DNA of 30,730 nucleotides from Triparma columacea (Eukaryota; Sar; Bolidophyceae; Parmales; Triparmaceae): NCBI GenBank assembly GCA_030267965.1, contig BRYA01000540.1, positions 1 through 30,730 of the forward strand. The letters are read 5' to 3'. The notes under the pieces are model-generated. The model searched no databases, had not been told where the DNA came from, and was given only the letters and a program-made list of their open reading frames with translations. Every line of letters begins with the position of its first letter. The stretch's first letter is position 1. Positions 1 through 9,806 of the stretch are shown in pieces. The position numbers and the translations under genes are program-made.

Positions 1-386
1 TGACATGTTGTCCATCGAAAGCCCTCGACAGCACCTAAAATTGACCCTAACCCAAATCACCGTTTCCGGTATCTAACACACTTACCAGCACACACACACC
101 ATATCACCTTATAACCCCCTCTCCTCTATTCTGCCCCCTCACTTTTTCTCTCTCCTCTACATAACCACACTCTTCTATCTTTTATTCATCCCCCATACAC
201 ATCAACTAAATTTCTATCATACTCACAAACAACTATAACACTTCCACATACTTTGCAACACTCCTTCCACATCTACTAAACTTCCATTATACTTATATAA
301 ATCACTATAATACTTCCACAGTACTCAACATATACCTTAAACACTTTCAAAAAAGTCACAACAATACTAAATCAAATCATTTTCTC
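1..386. other. 3' flank of the giant gene, no gene seen
   Basis: AT- and C-rich low-complexity DNA with short CA-rich runs. I see no convincing reading frame or RNA gene. One AATAAA lies on the minus strand at 181-186, about 200 bases beyond the stop codon of the minus-strand giant gene, and could be its poly(A) signal. An isolated CCCTAACCC near position 45 is not repeated and is not a telomere. Confidence 0.5.
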
Positions 387-3300
387 CTACAAATGTTGCT
401 GCCCTATTAGTTGTTCCCCATCCTCATCATCCTTCGGCATAACACTGCTTACTTTAGCCTTCCCACCTCCAACCTCTATAATGTCTCCACCATCAGCGCC
501 TCGAACACTTGCTCTCCTAATACTTGTTCTCAAAGCACCTAATAGACCACCCTCAGCTTCTGCATTGACACTTGCTCTCCTAACACTCTCTCTTTTTCTA
601 GCATCTCCTGCTCCTGGAATGTATTCAACAGGCACTCTTGCTTTCATAGCATCATCAAACCATTTTGGCTTCTCTTCCTCCCATCTCAACCAATTGGCCT
701 CTACCCAAGCTTTTACTTCCTTTTCATTTGCCTGCCAATGATGTTTTGAGTACTTAAATGTGTACTTTGCCTTGACAGCATCAGAACCCTCTTGAAAAAT
801 TTTTACTGTCAAGTCCTTACCCCTTTGAAAGCTGTAGAAGGTGCCCCAATATTTTTTCTCAATGTTGAAGAAAAATACTGCAAACAAAAATATTGTACAT
901 GGTATAAATATTCCAACTACTTTCCACGCCAATTTGAGCTTCTCCTCTGCAATATCTACTCTTTCAGCTACTAATATTGCTATTGGAAGACTTCCCATTG
1001 TCAACACAAATCCAAACATCCAATACATCCCTCCAACCTCATTAGGATGCCTAAACTGCACAATTGATGTAAAGTCTGTCACAACTTTCACCAACAGTCT
1101 GCCGACAATACTAAACACTATTTCAGTGTTGCCACCAACAGGAACCCAATACCAAAAGTCTCCTATCAAGATCTTCACCAACAAGTATAGACCAAGATCA
1201 GCACCAATATAGAGAGTAACCCATCTACTGCCAAGTAGCCCTAACACAACTATTGTCATGCACCTTATCACAAGCATACCTGCACTAAAGAGCATCATTG
1301 TAACAAATATTATAGATCTTTTTGTTGGATTTGCAGGCACATACCCATAGAAGTTAGGCACTTCCTCTCTCTTGATTGGGTCAGTGTCCCAGTCATAACT
1401 GATAGTTGCTGAGGCAAAGCCTGTGGTAATTGCTGACACTGCAACAGAAAGCCATGCTGAAGTTCCAACATCTTTGTCACTTGATGCTATAGCCATAAGT
1501 TGAATGATAACTCCGGGTATGGCCTCGGCAAACATTTCTGCCATCTTCATAGCTGTCATCTCAAACATTGGACTAACAGTACACCCAGCCTCATGTTTTT
1601 CGCCCTTTGCAACCCTGTAAGCATCAACAGCAGGCTTAAAGCCAATTAAAATAGGAAACCACTCCCTCGTGACCCTCTTCATCCCCAACTTTCTATTCTG
1701 ACCCCAAACAAAAAGCATCTGAATCCCAATTGACACTACCAAACTTGCGAAAGATGCCTTAAAGTACCCATACTTCTTATCATCCCAAAACATGTACGTC
1801 ACATACACATCAGTCACCAAATCAGTCATGCTTGTGACAGCACCAACAGTCACCCGTGCTTTCAAGCCAAAGTTTGTCTTAAGGAATAACTCCTTAACAA
1901 CAACCTTGAGCATTTGTCTTAGCCAGCCATGCTCTCTCATGACTTCTTGTACTTCAGAGTGCTTCTCTGCCCATAAACTTATTGCTTCCTCAACAGAGGT
2001 TGTAACTGACATGGTCTTTGTCAGCTCACTCCCGATCTCCCACCCCTTGGCTTCCTCCTCATTCTCATTCAAGCCCTCCTTCGCAGCATCCCTTTTCAGC
2101 TTGTTCCTCACCACAGCGCACAACATGGTTCCTACAAAATTGTTCTGCTCTACTAGCACTTTCAGTGCTTCATTGCTTGTGATGAATTCCTTTACAACCT
2201 CGACCTCACTCTTCCCTTGTTTCTTCTCCTTCAACCTTTGCATCAGCTGCTTGCCCAATTTTTTCCCATCTTCTATCAACAGTACACTGCTTACTTTACC
2301 CTTCCCACTTCCTACCCCTATAATATCTCCACCATCAGCGCCTCCAACACTTGCTCTCCTAATACTTGCTTTAAAAGCACCTGCTAGACCACCCTCAGCT
2401 TCAGCATCAACACTTGCTCTCCTGACACTCTCTTTCCTTCTAGCATCTCCATCTGCTGGAATGAACTCAACTGGCACACTAGCTCTAATAGCATCAGTAA
2501 ACCAATCTGGTTTTTCCACTTCCCACTTCACCCAATTTGCCTCTACCCAAGCTCTCACTTCCTCTTCAATTGATTCCCAATGGTGCTTTGACAATATAAT
2601 ATATGCTGCCTTTGTACGGTCATCTATTCCTTCCTTGAAACTCCTTGCTGATAAATCCTTACCCCTTTGCAAGCTGTAGAAGGTGCCCCAATATTTTTTC
2701 TCAATGTTATAGAAAAATACAGCAAACAACACAACTGTACATGGTATAAATATTCCAACTACTTTCCATGCCAATTTAAGACCCTCTCCTGCAACATCTC
2801 CCCTTTCAGCTACTAATGTTGCTACTGGAAGACTAGCCATCGTCAACACAAATCCAAACATCCAATACATCCCTCCAACCTCATTAGGATGCCGAAACTG
2901 CACAACTGATGTAAAGTCTGTCACCACTTTTACCAACAGTCTGCAGACAATACTACTCATTATTTCTGCATTGCCACCAAGAGGAACCCAATACCAAAAG
3001 TCTCCTCTTAAGACTTTCACCAACAAGTATAGACCAAGGTCAGCACTAACATAGAGAGAGACCCATCTACCACTAAGTAGCCCTAACACAACTATTGTCA
3101 TGCACCTTATCACAAGCATACATGTGCTAAAGAACATCATTGCAATAAATATGATAGATCTTTTGGTAGGATTTGCAGGCACATACCCATAGAAGTCAGG
3201 CACTTGCTCTCTTTTCACTGGGTCAGTGTCCCAGTCATAGCTGATAGTTGCTGATGCAAAGCCTGTTGTAAGTGCTGAAACAATAAGTGAGACCCAAGCT

Positions 3301-6300
3301 GCATCTCCAACATCCCCATCACTTGTTGCAATAGCCATAAGTTGGATAATCACTCCAGGTATTGCTTCTGCAAACATCTCTGCAACTTTCATCAAAGTCA
3401 ACTCAGTCAGAGCATCAAATGCCTGTCCAGCCTCTTGCTTTTCTCCCTTTGAAACCCTGTGAGCATCAACTGCAGGCTTAAACCCAATCAAAATAGGTAA
3501 CCACTCCCTAAGCACCTTCATCATCCCCAACTTTCTATTCTGTCCCCAAACAGTAAACATTTGAATCCCTATTGACACTGCCAAACTTGCCAAAGAAGCT
3601 TTGAAGTACCCATACTTCTCATCACTCCAAAACATGTATGTCACATACACATCAGTCACTAAATCTGCCATACTAGTAATAGCCCCAACAGTTACTCTCA
3701 ACTTCAACCCCCAAGGAACTTCCTCCAAAAGCCTGTAGCTAAGTGTCTCAAGCATAGGTCTGAACCATCCATACTCCTCATCAAGCTCCTGTAGAGCAGA
3801 GAAATTTAATATGAATGCATCAACTGCAGCAATTGGCTGAGTATTAACAGCTAAACTCCTTGCAAGAGACTCACCAACCTCTCTTCCATCCTCTTCCCCC
3901 AGCTCTGTAGCCTTACCATCTACCTTCCTTAACTTACTCAGCTTGTTCTTGAATATAGCACCAAGCATCGGTATGATAAATGCATACTTCTCTGCAGCCT
4001 CTCTCAGAACATAGTTTGACCCTATAAATGACTTGACCGCTTCCTCCTTTGTCATTCCCTTCTTCCTGAAAGTTATTGCAACCAACAGTTGCTCTCCCAA
4101 CAACTGACCTTGTTTTTTCGGATCTAAGCCTGCATAGTCTTGTGCAGTATCATTCACAGCATGTGAAGGAACCAATGCACCTCCGTTGTCCAAGCCAACA
4201 CTTGCTCTTCTAACACTTGCTCTCAAAGCACCTGCTAAACCACCCTCAGCTTCAGCATCAACACTTGCTCTCCTTACACTCTCTCTCCTTCTAGCATCTC
4301 CTGCTCCTGGAATGTATTCAACTGGCACTCTAGCTCTCATTACTTTATCAAACCACTCTGGCTTCTCCTCTTCCCATCTCTCCCAGTTAGCCTCAACCCA
4401 AGCTTTCACTTCATCTTCTATTGAACTCCAGTGATGCTTTGACATAGCCATGTGTGCAGCCTTTACTCCGTCGTCTTTCCCTTCTCTAAACCCTTTCATT
4501 GTCAATTCCTTACCCTTCTGTAAGCTGTAGAAGGTGCCCCTGTATTTTTTCTCGATGTTATAGAAAAATACAGCAAACAACACAACTGTACATGGTATAA
4601 ATATTCCAACTACTTTCCATGCAAATATAAGCCATTCGTCTGCAACGCCTCCTCTTTCAGCTACTAAGATAGCTATTGGAAGACTTCCCATTGTCAACAA
4701 AAGTCCAAGCACCCAATACATTCCTCCAAGCTCGTAAGGATGCCTGAACTGTACTATAGATGTGAAGTCTGTCACTGCTTTCACCAGTACTCTAGTTACA
4801 ATACTACTCAATATCTCTACATTTCCCCCTGCAGGAAGCCAATACCAAAAGTCTCCTCTTAATATCTTCACCAACAAGTATAAAAGCAGATCGGCACCAA
4901 CATAGAGGAAGACCCACCTACCACCAAGTAGCCCTAGCACAACTATTGTCGTGCTCCTTATCAAAAGCATACATGCACTAAAGAATGTCATTGAAGCAAA
5001 TATGATAGATCTCTTAGTGGGACTTGCAGGCACGTACCCATAGAAGTCAGGCACTTGCTCTCTTCTCACTGGGTCAGTGTCCCAGTCATAACTTATGGTT
5101 GCTGAGGCAAAGCCTGTAGTCAATGCTGAAACTGAAAGTGAGACCCAAGCTGCATCTGAAACATCCCCATCATTTGTTGCAATAGCCATAAGTTGGATAA
5201 TCACTCCTGGTATTGCCTCAGCAAACATCTCAATACATTTCATGAAAGTTAACTCTGTCAGTGCATCTATTGCTTGTCCAGCCTCTTGCTTTGCCCCAGT
5301 TGCAACTCTGTAAGCATCAACTGCTGGCTTAAAGCCAATCAAAATAGGAAACCATTCCCTTATCACCCTCACCATCCCCAACTTCCTGTTCTGTATCCAA
5401 ACCAAAAGCATTTGAATCCCAATTGACACTGTCAAACTTGCCAAAGATGCCTTAAAGTACCCATACTTCTCATCAGTCCAAAACATGCTCGTCACATACA
5501 TGTCAGTTACCAAATCAAGCATGCTTGTGGCAGCACCAAAAGTCACCCTTGCCTTTAAGCCTAAGGTAGACTTCATGAATAGTTTCATAGTTATCTCCTC
5601 AAGCATGGGCCTTAACCACACTTGTTCACTCATGACTTCTTGCATTTCATTGAATTGATGTGCCCATTCATCTACTGCATGTGCTGCAGTTGCTGTGGTT
5701 AACATGACTGCTGTCATTGCACTCCCAATCTCCCAACCCCTGGCTTCCTCCTCACTATTATCTTCTCCCTCACGTGTCGCTCTCCTTTTAAATTTGTTCA
5801 TAACCACAGCATACAGCATCGTTCTCATGAAACCATGCTGCTCTATAATCTCTCTCAGTGCCCTATTGGCGGCAATAAACTCACTCACTGCCTCTACTTT
5901 ACTGTCCCCAACTTTCTTTTTCTTCACTCTCTCCATCAGCTGCTCTCCAAACCTCCTCCCATCTTGTTCCCCTGCTTCAGTGCTCTTTAGTAGATTATCA
6001 AAGCAGCAAGCAGCGTCAGTTGCTATGCCCAGGTGCTTGAATACACTCTTTTTGCTGGCAGCCTTTTCTAAACCCTCCTGTCTAGTCATCATTTCAACAT
6101 CTGTCTTCATCTGGCCAGCCTCTGAGAACCTTACAGCTGTGAAGTGCCCTTCATGCTTAACTGTGATTACAAGTATCTTGTTGTTAACTCTGTGAAGCTT
6201 AAGCTGGGATTCAACTCCATTTTTAAGGCCCCAGAAGAATGCTGCAACTTCCTTGTGGGATGCTCTCACAGTTATTGAAGTCTTCCCCCAACCCATTCCC

Positions 6301-9300
6301 TTCTCTGCCTTTATCAATGTCTGTCCAGTTAACCCACTACTGATCTCTTGAGCTCCTTGAATCTCGTCAAAGTGACTTTCAATCCCTGGTGCCCCCTCAA
6401 TTGCAATCGCCTTGAACTTTTTCATAATTTGCTGTCTATTAAAGGCTTCATTCTCTTTGCTCTTATCAAATTTCTTTCTCAAACCTGAGACTAATCCGAG
6501 AAACCTTGGTGCAATCTTGTTCATGACGGAAGAGAAGAATACACCACCAAGGTCTACCTTTGTTGTAAAAGTCACTGATGTTTGTGGCACACCTCCAAGA
6601 GGGTCAAGCGGCTCAAATACCCATACTGTGTGTGCCTTCCCTAAAACATTCCTAGCCTTCACTGGAAAGTCTTCATGAATCGCCTCTGTGTCTGTAACAT
6701 CAATAAAAACTTTGCCATCATGTTGCTTGAACCAGGTAATTTTACTCCTCCCATCACGAGGAGCAAAACCAGGGAGACCAAGGTCTCTTGTTGTGATGTA
6801 GTAGAGAGTGTGGGGGTTCACATTAATGGTTTTTAAGAAAGTCAGTCCCCATTTCTTTAAATCAGTTCTGGTCTCCCTGTTGTTCAATACTGATATTTGT
6901 CTTGCAGCACATTCCTCCACACTCGCATCAACTACAGTAGTGGCAAAACCAGTGCAAAGACTTTCCCCATCAACATGAACTAGCTTCATCTTGACCCTCT
7001 CATCAGGACTCTTCAAATCGTCAAACTTCTTATCATCTTTGCACTTCTCATAAAACTCCTTCCCCTTCCTGATTGCAACCTTCTCCTCATCTGTATAATC
7101 TTGGGGTTCATTCTTGATGATGTTGGCAAGAGTGGCCAGTGCAGCTTTATCGAACTCTTCCTCTTTTTCGAAGCTCTCAATTGCACTCTTCAAAACCCTC
7201 AATACCTTTGGAGTATGTTTTTCCACCAACTTTGCAGGCACATAACCCCCGGCGTCAACATATTGTATTAGCACTATCTTGCATTGTGGAAAGCCGTTGA
7301 TTTCCTGGGTGTTGGTGATTGTGAATATTGCCTTTGTTGTGCCTTTTACTAGCTTTCCTAATCCTCCATAATCAACTTTCTTGTCAATTGACCACACAGC
7401 AACAGTCACACAGTCAGTGTTGTTTCTCCTCCAAATTAATCTCTGGACAAATTCTCTGTTAGTAATTGGAAAAGGGAATTTCTTCACTGTTGCAAACTTC
7501 TTCTCATTGGTCCTCTCAGTCACTTCCCTGATCTCTAGACGAGCAAGTTCTCCTTTTGCAAGTCCCTTGGTGGTTCGTTCCCTGCTGCAGTACTCAAAGA
7601 ACCAAGCAGCTGCCTCCTCTGCAGTGCAGTCTGCCACTCCGCTAGCCTTTCCTAGTGCAATGCTCCTTTGCCCTTTCTCCTGCTGCTTGTACATGATCTC
7701 CATCTTCACTCCCTCGTAAGGTGACTTGAGAGGCCCCCACCCTTCTTTATCCTCCCCACCAAAGAGCTTCTCCAACTCCCCAAACACCTTCTTCTGGTCC
7801 TCTTCCAACTCAACACCCTCCCTCATCCTCTTCACCAAGGCCCCCCTGACCTCAGCATCAACCTTCTTCTCATTCCGCCTGAACTTCTCCTGCATTCTGT
7901 TGGCCTCAACAAGCTGATTCTTTGCAAGGTAGTCAATGGCATTGTCCATCAGTGTCTTTTGAAGGCCTTTGAAATGCAGATCAACTGTCTGAATACGTGT
8001 CACCCTACAGACATTTGGGGCAATCTCATTGAAGAAGTAGACACCTGTAGTCTCTGCTAGCACAAATCCTTCCTTACTGAGGTCCTTGAAGCCTCCTCCA
8101 GGGTACTCTTTCAGTGGCACAAAAGCTAACATGTATGAAGTCCGGCTGTTCTCAAGTTTGACTTCCTTCCACACATACCAATTCTCAAATAGTCTATTGG
8201 TGGCGGCAGGGACCTTCACGCCAGCATGACAGTGCATGCTTCTAGTTCCCTCAAAATCATTCCTGATCACCCATGGTAAGTTCCCATTAATTTTTAATTG
8301 CTTCTCAGATAGTGCAAGTGTGTCAAGCAGAAATTGCTCTGCCAACACAGCCTCTGCTGACTTGTCCACAGTGACGCCAAAGGCTGCCCACACATTGTCC
8401 CTCTCTCTCCACAGGAACTTGTCGATGCCCTCCTTCAGTGTCCCCTTGATTCTCTTCCCTTTTGTGTGAAATTCCTTCTCTAGCCTCCCAACCCTCCCCA
8501 ACATTGCGTCCTCCTCTCTTGTCAGAAGCGGTGCTCTTGGCATGACCTCCTCCACAAAGTGTATTTTCCTCCTCTCATCAATGAGACCAGGCTGTCTGAA
8601 CTTCTTCCTGACTTCCTCCATAATACCCTTTACTGCTGCATACGCAGCCTTGACGTCGCCCTTGATGATCCTGCCACTGTTCCAGCCTTCAACCCTAGAT
8701 CTCGTGGATCTCACACTCTTGAAAGTAGGACTTTTCATGGAAGTAGGGCGCACACTCTTAAAGCTTTTGAATGTGCGAACATCAACTTCTGATTTCGTCT
8801 CTAATGCTCTCTCCTCTGCCTGAAGAGTTCCCACCACAGTGACTGCAGTTTGTCCAAACTCAAAGTCAGTGAAGCTGAGCTTGCCATTAATGACACCTTG
8901 TTTGACAGTCTTGGTCTTTATTGACGCTAGAATTTTGACAAGCATCGCAGTTGCCTCATCAGAAAGATCGTCCTCGTCAAGGGGTGCCAACTCCATAATG
9001 TTCGTCGATTTGTCAGGAGATACAACTTTGACGTCGAGGAGAAATTCGACAAACTTATTCCCGATGCTGTAGTGCTGCCAGTAGACGAGTCGGTGAATGA
9101 CTCCTTCCTTTTCGTCATACTCCTGGAGGGTCTTCCTTCGGAACTTGCCCTGCTCACAATCGGTGAGGAGAAAGTCAATGATCTTGTCGCGCTCATCGTG
9201 GAAGACATCAGCAAGCTCCATAACCTTCACATCGACGCCGGTAGAGTTGTCTGTGAGGCCTTCAACGGCTCCGCGGTCATCCAGAAGCTTGACAAGTTTG

Positions 9301-9806
9301 CCTTGTTCGGGTCCAAGAGCTGCAAAATTGATATCTACGGGGCCGTGTATTGCGGAGGGTGTGTGATTGGGGCTGGAGAGGAGCTGCGGGGGGTCTTTGT
9401 TCCTTGCGATGTTGTCAGGATCTAATGTCATGGACTGAGCGGCAGTGGCGAGGCTGTCAGTCGCAAGGCCGAGGGTTGCGCACCCAACAGCCCTGTCAAT
9501 CTCCTCATCAGTCTGGGTGGCTCCATTGATGCCTGCAAGGGACGCTTTGTTTCCCTCGGCTTTTTCCTCCATCGAATTTTCGTTGCCACCGAGGCCGTCG
9601 AGAGGGTCGTCGACGCGAAAAACCTGTCCATTCTCCATATTATTGTCGTCGATAGAGTCAATACCATCTTCAGGAGCACCAAACATCCCCTCGCTCACCC
9701 CGCTTGCAATGTCGATGGGTTTTCCGTGGTCCTTGAGGCCATGCTCGACGTCGATGCTGGCTACAATGTGCTTGTCCGCCTGCTGGGGGCTGTCTTTAGT
9801 GCTCAT
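387..9806 (-). CDS. Giant START-like / XKR-like multi-pass membrane protein
   Basis: A single uninterrupted reading frame encodes about 3,139 residues from the ATG at 9806 (MSTKDSPQQ). An in-frame ATG at 9902 and a TTG at 9998 would extend it by 32 or 64 residues, and an unseen upstream exon is possible. The N-terminal ~200 residues are acidic and polar. Then come helix-grip-like repeats resembling START lipid-binding domains, at about nt 8410-7930, 7730-7140 and 7000-6480, plus a shorter one at 6400-6100. Their signatures include FPFPITNREFV and QYVDAGGYVPAKLVEKH. Three membrane modules follow, each with about seven or eight hydrophobic segments and the motifs DLVTDVYVTYMFW, AEAIPGVIIQLMAIA and SYDWDTDP. 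The layout recalls XK-related phospholipid scramblases: a TD motif in the first helix and an E..P..IIQL helix after a cytosolic loop. Each module ends with KHHW and RRxSV kinase-type sites. The frame and repeats are seen directly. The START match is moderately sure and the XKR match is a structural-pattern inference. Neighbouring genes have introns and this one has none. Confidence 0.8.
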   Translation of the reverse strand: MSTKDSPQQADKHIVASIDVEHGLKDHGKPIDIASGVSEGMFGAPEDGIDSIDDNNMENGQVFRVDDPLDGLGGNENSMEEKAEGNKASLAGINGATQTDEEIDRAVGCATLGLATDSLATAAQSMTLDPDNIARNKDPPQLLSSPNHTPSAIHGPVDINFAALGPEQGKLVKLLDDRGAVEGLTDNSTGVDVKVMELADVFHDERDKIIDFLLTDCEQGKFRRKTLQEYDEKEGVIHRLVYWQHYSIGNKFVEFLLDVKVVSPDKSTNIMELAPLDEDDLSDEATAMLVKILASIKTKTVKQGVINGKLSFTDFEFGQTAVTVVGTLQAEERALETKSEVDVRTFKSFKSVRPTSMKSPTFKSVRSTRSRVEGWNSGRIIKGDVKAAYAAVKGIMEEVRKKFRQPGLIDERRKIHFVEEVMPRAPLLTREEDAMLGRVGRLEKEFHTKGKRIKGTLKEGIDKFLWRERDNVWAAFGVTVDKSAEAVLAEQFLLDTLALSEKQLKINGNLPWVIRNDFEGTRSMHCHAGVKVPAATNRLFENWYVWKEVKLENSRTSYMLAFVPLKEYPGGGFKDLSKEGFVLAETTGVYFFNEIAPNVCRVTRIQTVDLHFKGLQKTLMDNAIDYLAKNQLVEANRMQEKFRRNEKKVDAEVRGALVKRMREGVELEEDQKKVFGELEKLFGGEDKEGWGPLKSPYEGVKMEIMYKQQEKGQRSIALGKASGVADCTAEEAAAWFFEYCSRERTTKGLAKGELARLEIREVTERTNEKKFATVKKFPFPITNREFVQRLIWRRNNTDCVTVAVWSIDKKVDYGGLGKLVKGTTKAIFTITNTQEINGFPQCKIVLIQYVDAGGYVPAKLVEKHTPKVLRVLKSAIESFEKEEEFDKAALATLANIIKNEPQDYTDEEKVAIRKGKEFYEKCKDDKKFDDLKSPDERVKMKLVHVDGESLCTGFATTVVDASVEECAARQISVLNNRETRTDLKKWGLTFLKTINVNPHTLYYITTRDLGLPGFAPRDGRSKITWFKQHDGKVFIDVTDTEAIHEDFPVKARNVLGKAHTVWVFEPLDPLGGVPQTSVTFTTKVDLGGVFFSSVMNKIAPRFLGLVSGLRKKFDKSKENEAFNRQQIMKKFKAIAIEGAPGIESHFDEIQGAQEISSGLTGQTLIKAEKGMGWGKTSITVRASHKEVAAFFWGLKNGVESQLKLHRVNNKILVITVKHEGHFTAVRFSEAGQMKTDVEMMTRQEGLEKAASKKSVFKHLGIATDAACCFDNLLKSTEAGEQDGRRFGEQLMERVKKKKVGDSKVEAVSEFIAANRALREIIEQHGFMRTMLYAVVMNKFKRRATREGEDNSEEEARGWEIGSAMTAVMLTTATAAHAVDEWAHQFNEMQEVMSEQVWLRPMLEEITMKLFMKSTLGLKARVTFGAATSMLDLVTDMYVTSMFWTDEKYGYFKASLASLTVSIGIQMLLVWIQNRKLGMVRVIREWFPILIGFKPAVDAYRVATGAKQEAGQAIDALTELTFMKCIEMFAEAIPGVIIQLMAIATNDGDVSDAAWVSLSVSALTTGFASATISYDWDTDPVRREQVPDFYGYVPASPTKRSIIFASMTFFSACMLLIRSTTIVVLGLLGGRWVFLYVGADLLLYLLVKILRGDFWYWLPAGGNVEILSSIVTRVLVKAVTDFTSIVQFRHPYELGGMYWVLGLLLTMGSLPIAILVAERGGVADEWLIFAWKVVGIFIPCTVVLFAVFFYNIEKKYRGTFYSLQKGKELTMKGFREGKDDGVKAAHMAMSKHHWSSIEDEVKAWVEANWERWEEEKPEWFDKVMRARVPVEYIPGAGDARRRESVRRASVDAEAEGGLAGALRASVRRASVGLDNGGALVPSHAVNDTAQDYAGLDPKKQGQLLGEQLLVAITFRKKGMTKEEAVKSFIGSNYVLREAAEKYAFIIPMLGAIFKNKLSKLRKVDGKATELGEEDGREVGESLARSLAVNTQPIAAVDAFILNFSALQELDEEYGWFRPMLETLSYRLLEEVPWGLKLRVTVGAITSMADLVTDVYVTYMFWSDEKYGYFKASLASLAVSIGIQMFTVWGQNRKLGMMKVLREWLPILIGFKPAVDAHRVSKGEKQEAGQAFDALTELTLMKVAEMFAEAIPGVIIQLMAIATSDGDVGDAAWVSLIVSALTTGFASATISYDWDTDPVKREQVPDFYGYVPANPTKRSIIFIAMMFFSTCMLVIRCMTIVVLGLLSGRWVSLYVSADLGLYLLVKVLRGDFWYWVPLGGNAEIMSSIVCRLLVKVVTDFTSVVQFRHPNEVGGMYWMFGFVLTMASLPVATLVAERGDVAGEGLKLAWKVVGIFIPCTVVLFAVFFYNIEKKYWGTFYSLQRGKDLSARSFKEGIDDRTKAAYIILSKHHWESIEEEVRAWVEANWVKWEVEKPDWFTDAIRASVPVEFIPADGDARRKESVRRASVDAEAEGGLAGAFKASIRRASVGGADGGDIIGVGSGKGKVSSVLLIEDGKKLGKQLMQRLKEKKQGKSEVEVVKEFITSNEALKVLVEQNNFVGTMLCAVVRNKLKRDAAKEGLNENEEEAKGWEIGSELTKTMSVTTSVEEAISLWAEKHSEVQEVMREHGWLRQMLKVVVKELFLKTNFGLKARVTVGAVTSMTDLVTDVYVTYMFWDDKKYGYFKASFASLVVSIGIQMLFVWGQNRKLGMKRVTREWFPILIGFKPAVDAYRVAKGEKHEAGCTVSPMFEMTAMKMAEMFAEAIPGVIIQLMAIASSDKDVGTSAWLSVAVSAITTGFASATISYDWDTDPIKREEVPNFYGYVPANPTKRSIIFVTMMLFSAGMLVIRCMTIVVLGLLGSRWVTLYIGADLGLYLLVKILIGDFWYWVPVGGNTEIVFSIVGRLLVKVVTDFTSIVQFRHPNEVGGMYWMFGFVLTMGSLPIAILVAERVDIAEEKLKLAWKVVGIFIPCTIFLFAVFFFNIEKKYWGTFYSFQRGKDLTVKIFQEGSDAVKAKYTFKYSKHHWQANEKEVKAWVEANWLRWEEEKPKWFDDAMKARVPVEYIPGAGDARKRESVRRASVNAEAEGGLLGALRTSIRRASVRGADGGDIIEVGGGKAKVSSVMPKDDEDGEQLIGQQHL
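481..5990 (-). repeat. Three in-frame tandem ~1.85 kb membrane modules
   Basis: The C-terminal half of the giant gene is a head-to-tail triplication. Module 1 covers about nt 5990-4190, module 2 about 4110-2330 and module 3 about 2265-481. The same landmark (DLVTD.YVT.MFW) recurs near 5490, 3632 and 1791, giving a period of about 1,850 bp. Membrane segments and the RRxSV tail are nearly identical between copies. The soluble lead-in of each module, with a [GK][EK]QL start and a W.RPML or W.RQML end, is much more divergent. Confidence 0.9.
6090..8410 (-). other. START-like domain repeats within the giant gene
   Basis: Several related segments share a START-like pattern. A W or F sits in a first helix after a conserved acidic lead-in (DCTAEEAAAWFFEY, DASVEECAARQ, ASHKEVAAFFW). 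A strand follows with FPITNREFV or TTRDLGLPGFAPRDG, then a late strand-helix such as QYVDAGGYVPAKLVEKHTPK or TTKVDLGGVFFSSVMNKIAP. The last copy (nt ~6400-6100) lacks the late strand-helix. START domains bind sterols, ceramides or phospholipids in a deep pocket, but the ligand here cannot be read from sequence. Confidence 0.6.

Noticed and set aside
40..60. CCCTAACCC near the left edge as telomeric repeat
   Set aside because: It occurs once, without tandem repetition, inside ordinary AT/C-rich DNA.
1792..2679. Plus-strand frame of 295 codons opposite the giant gene
   Set aside because: It is a Ser/Leu/Thr-rich shadow of the membrane modules and recurs in all three modules at matching positions. 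It has no domain signal.
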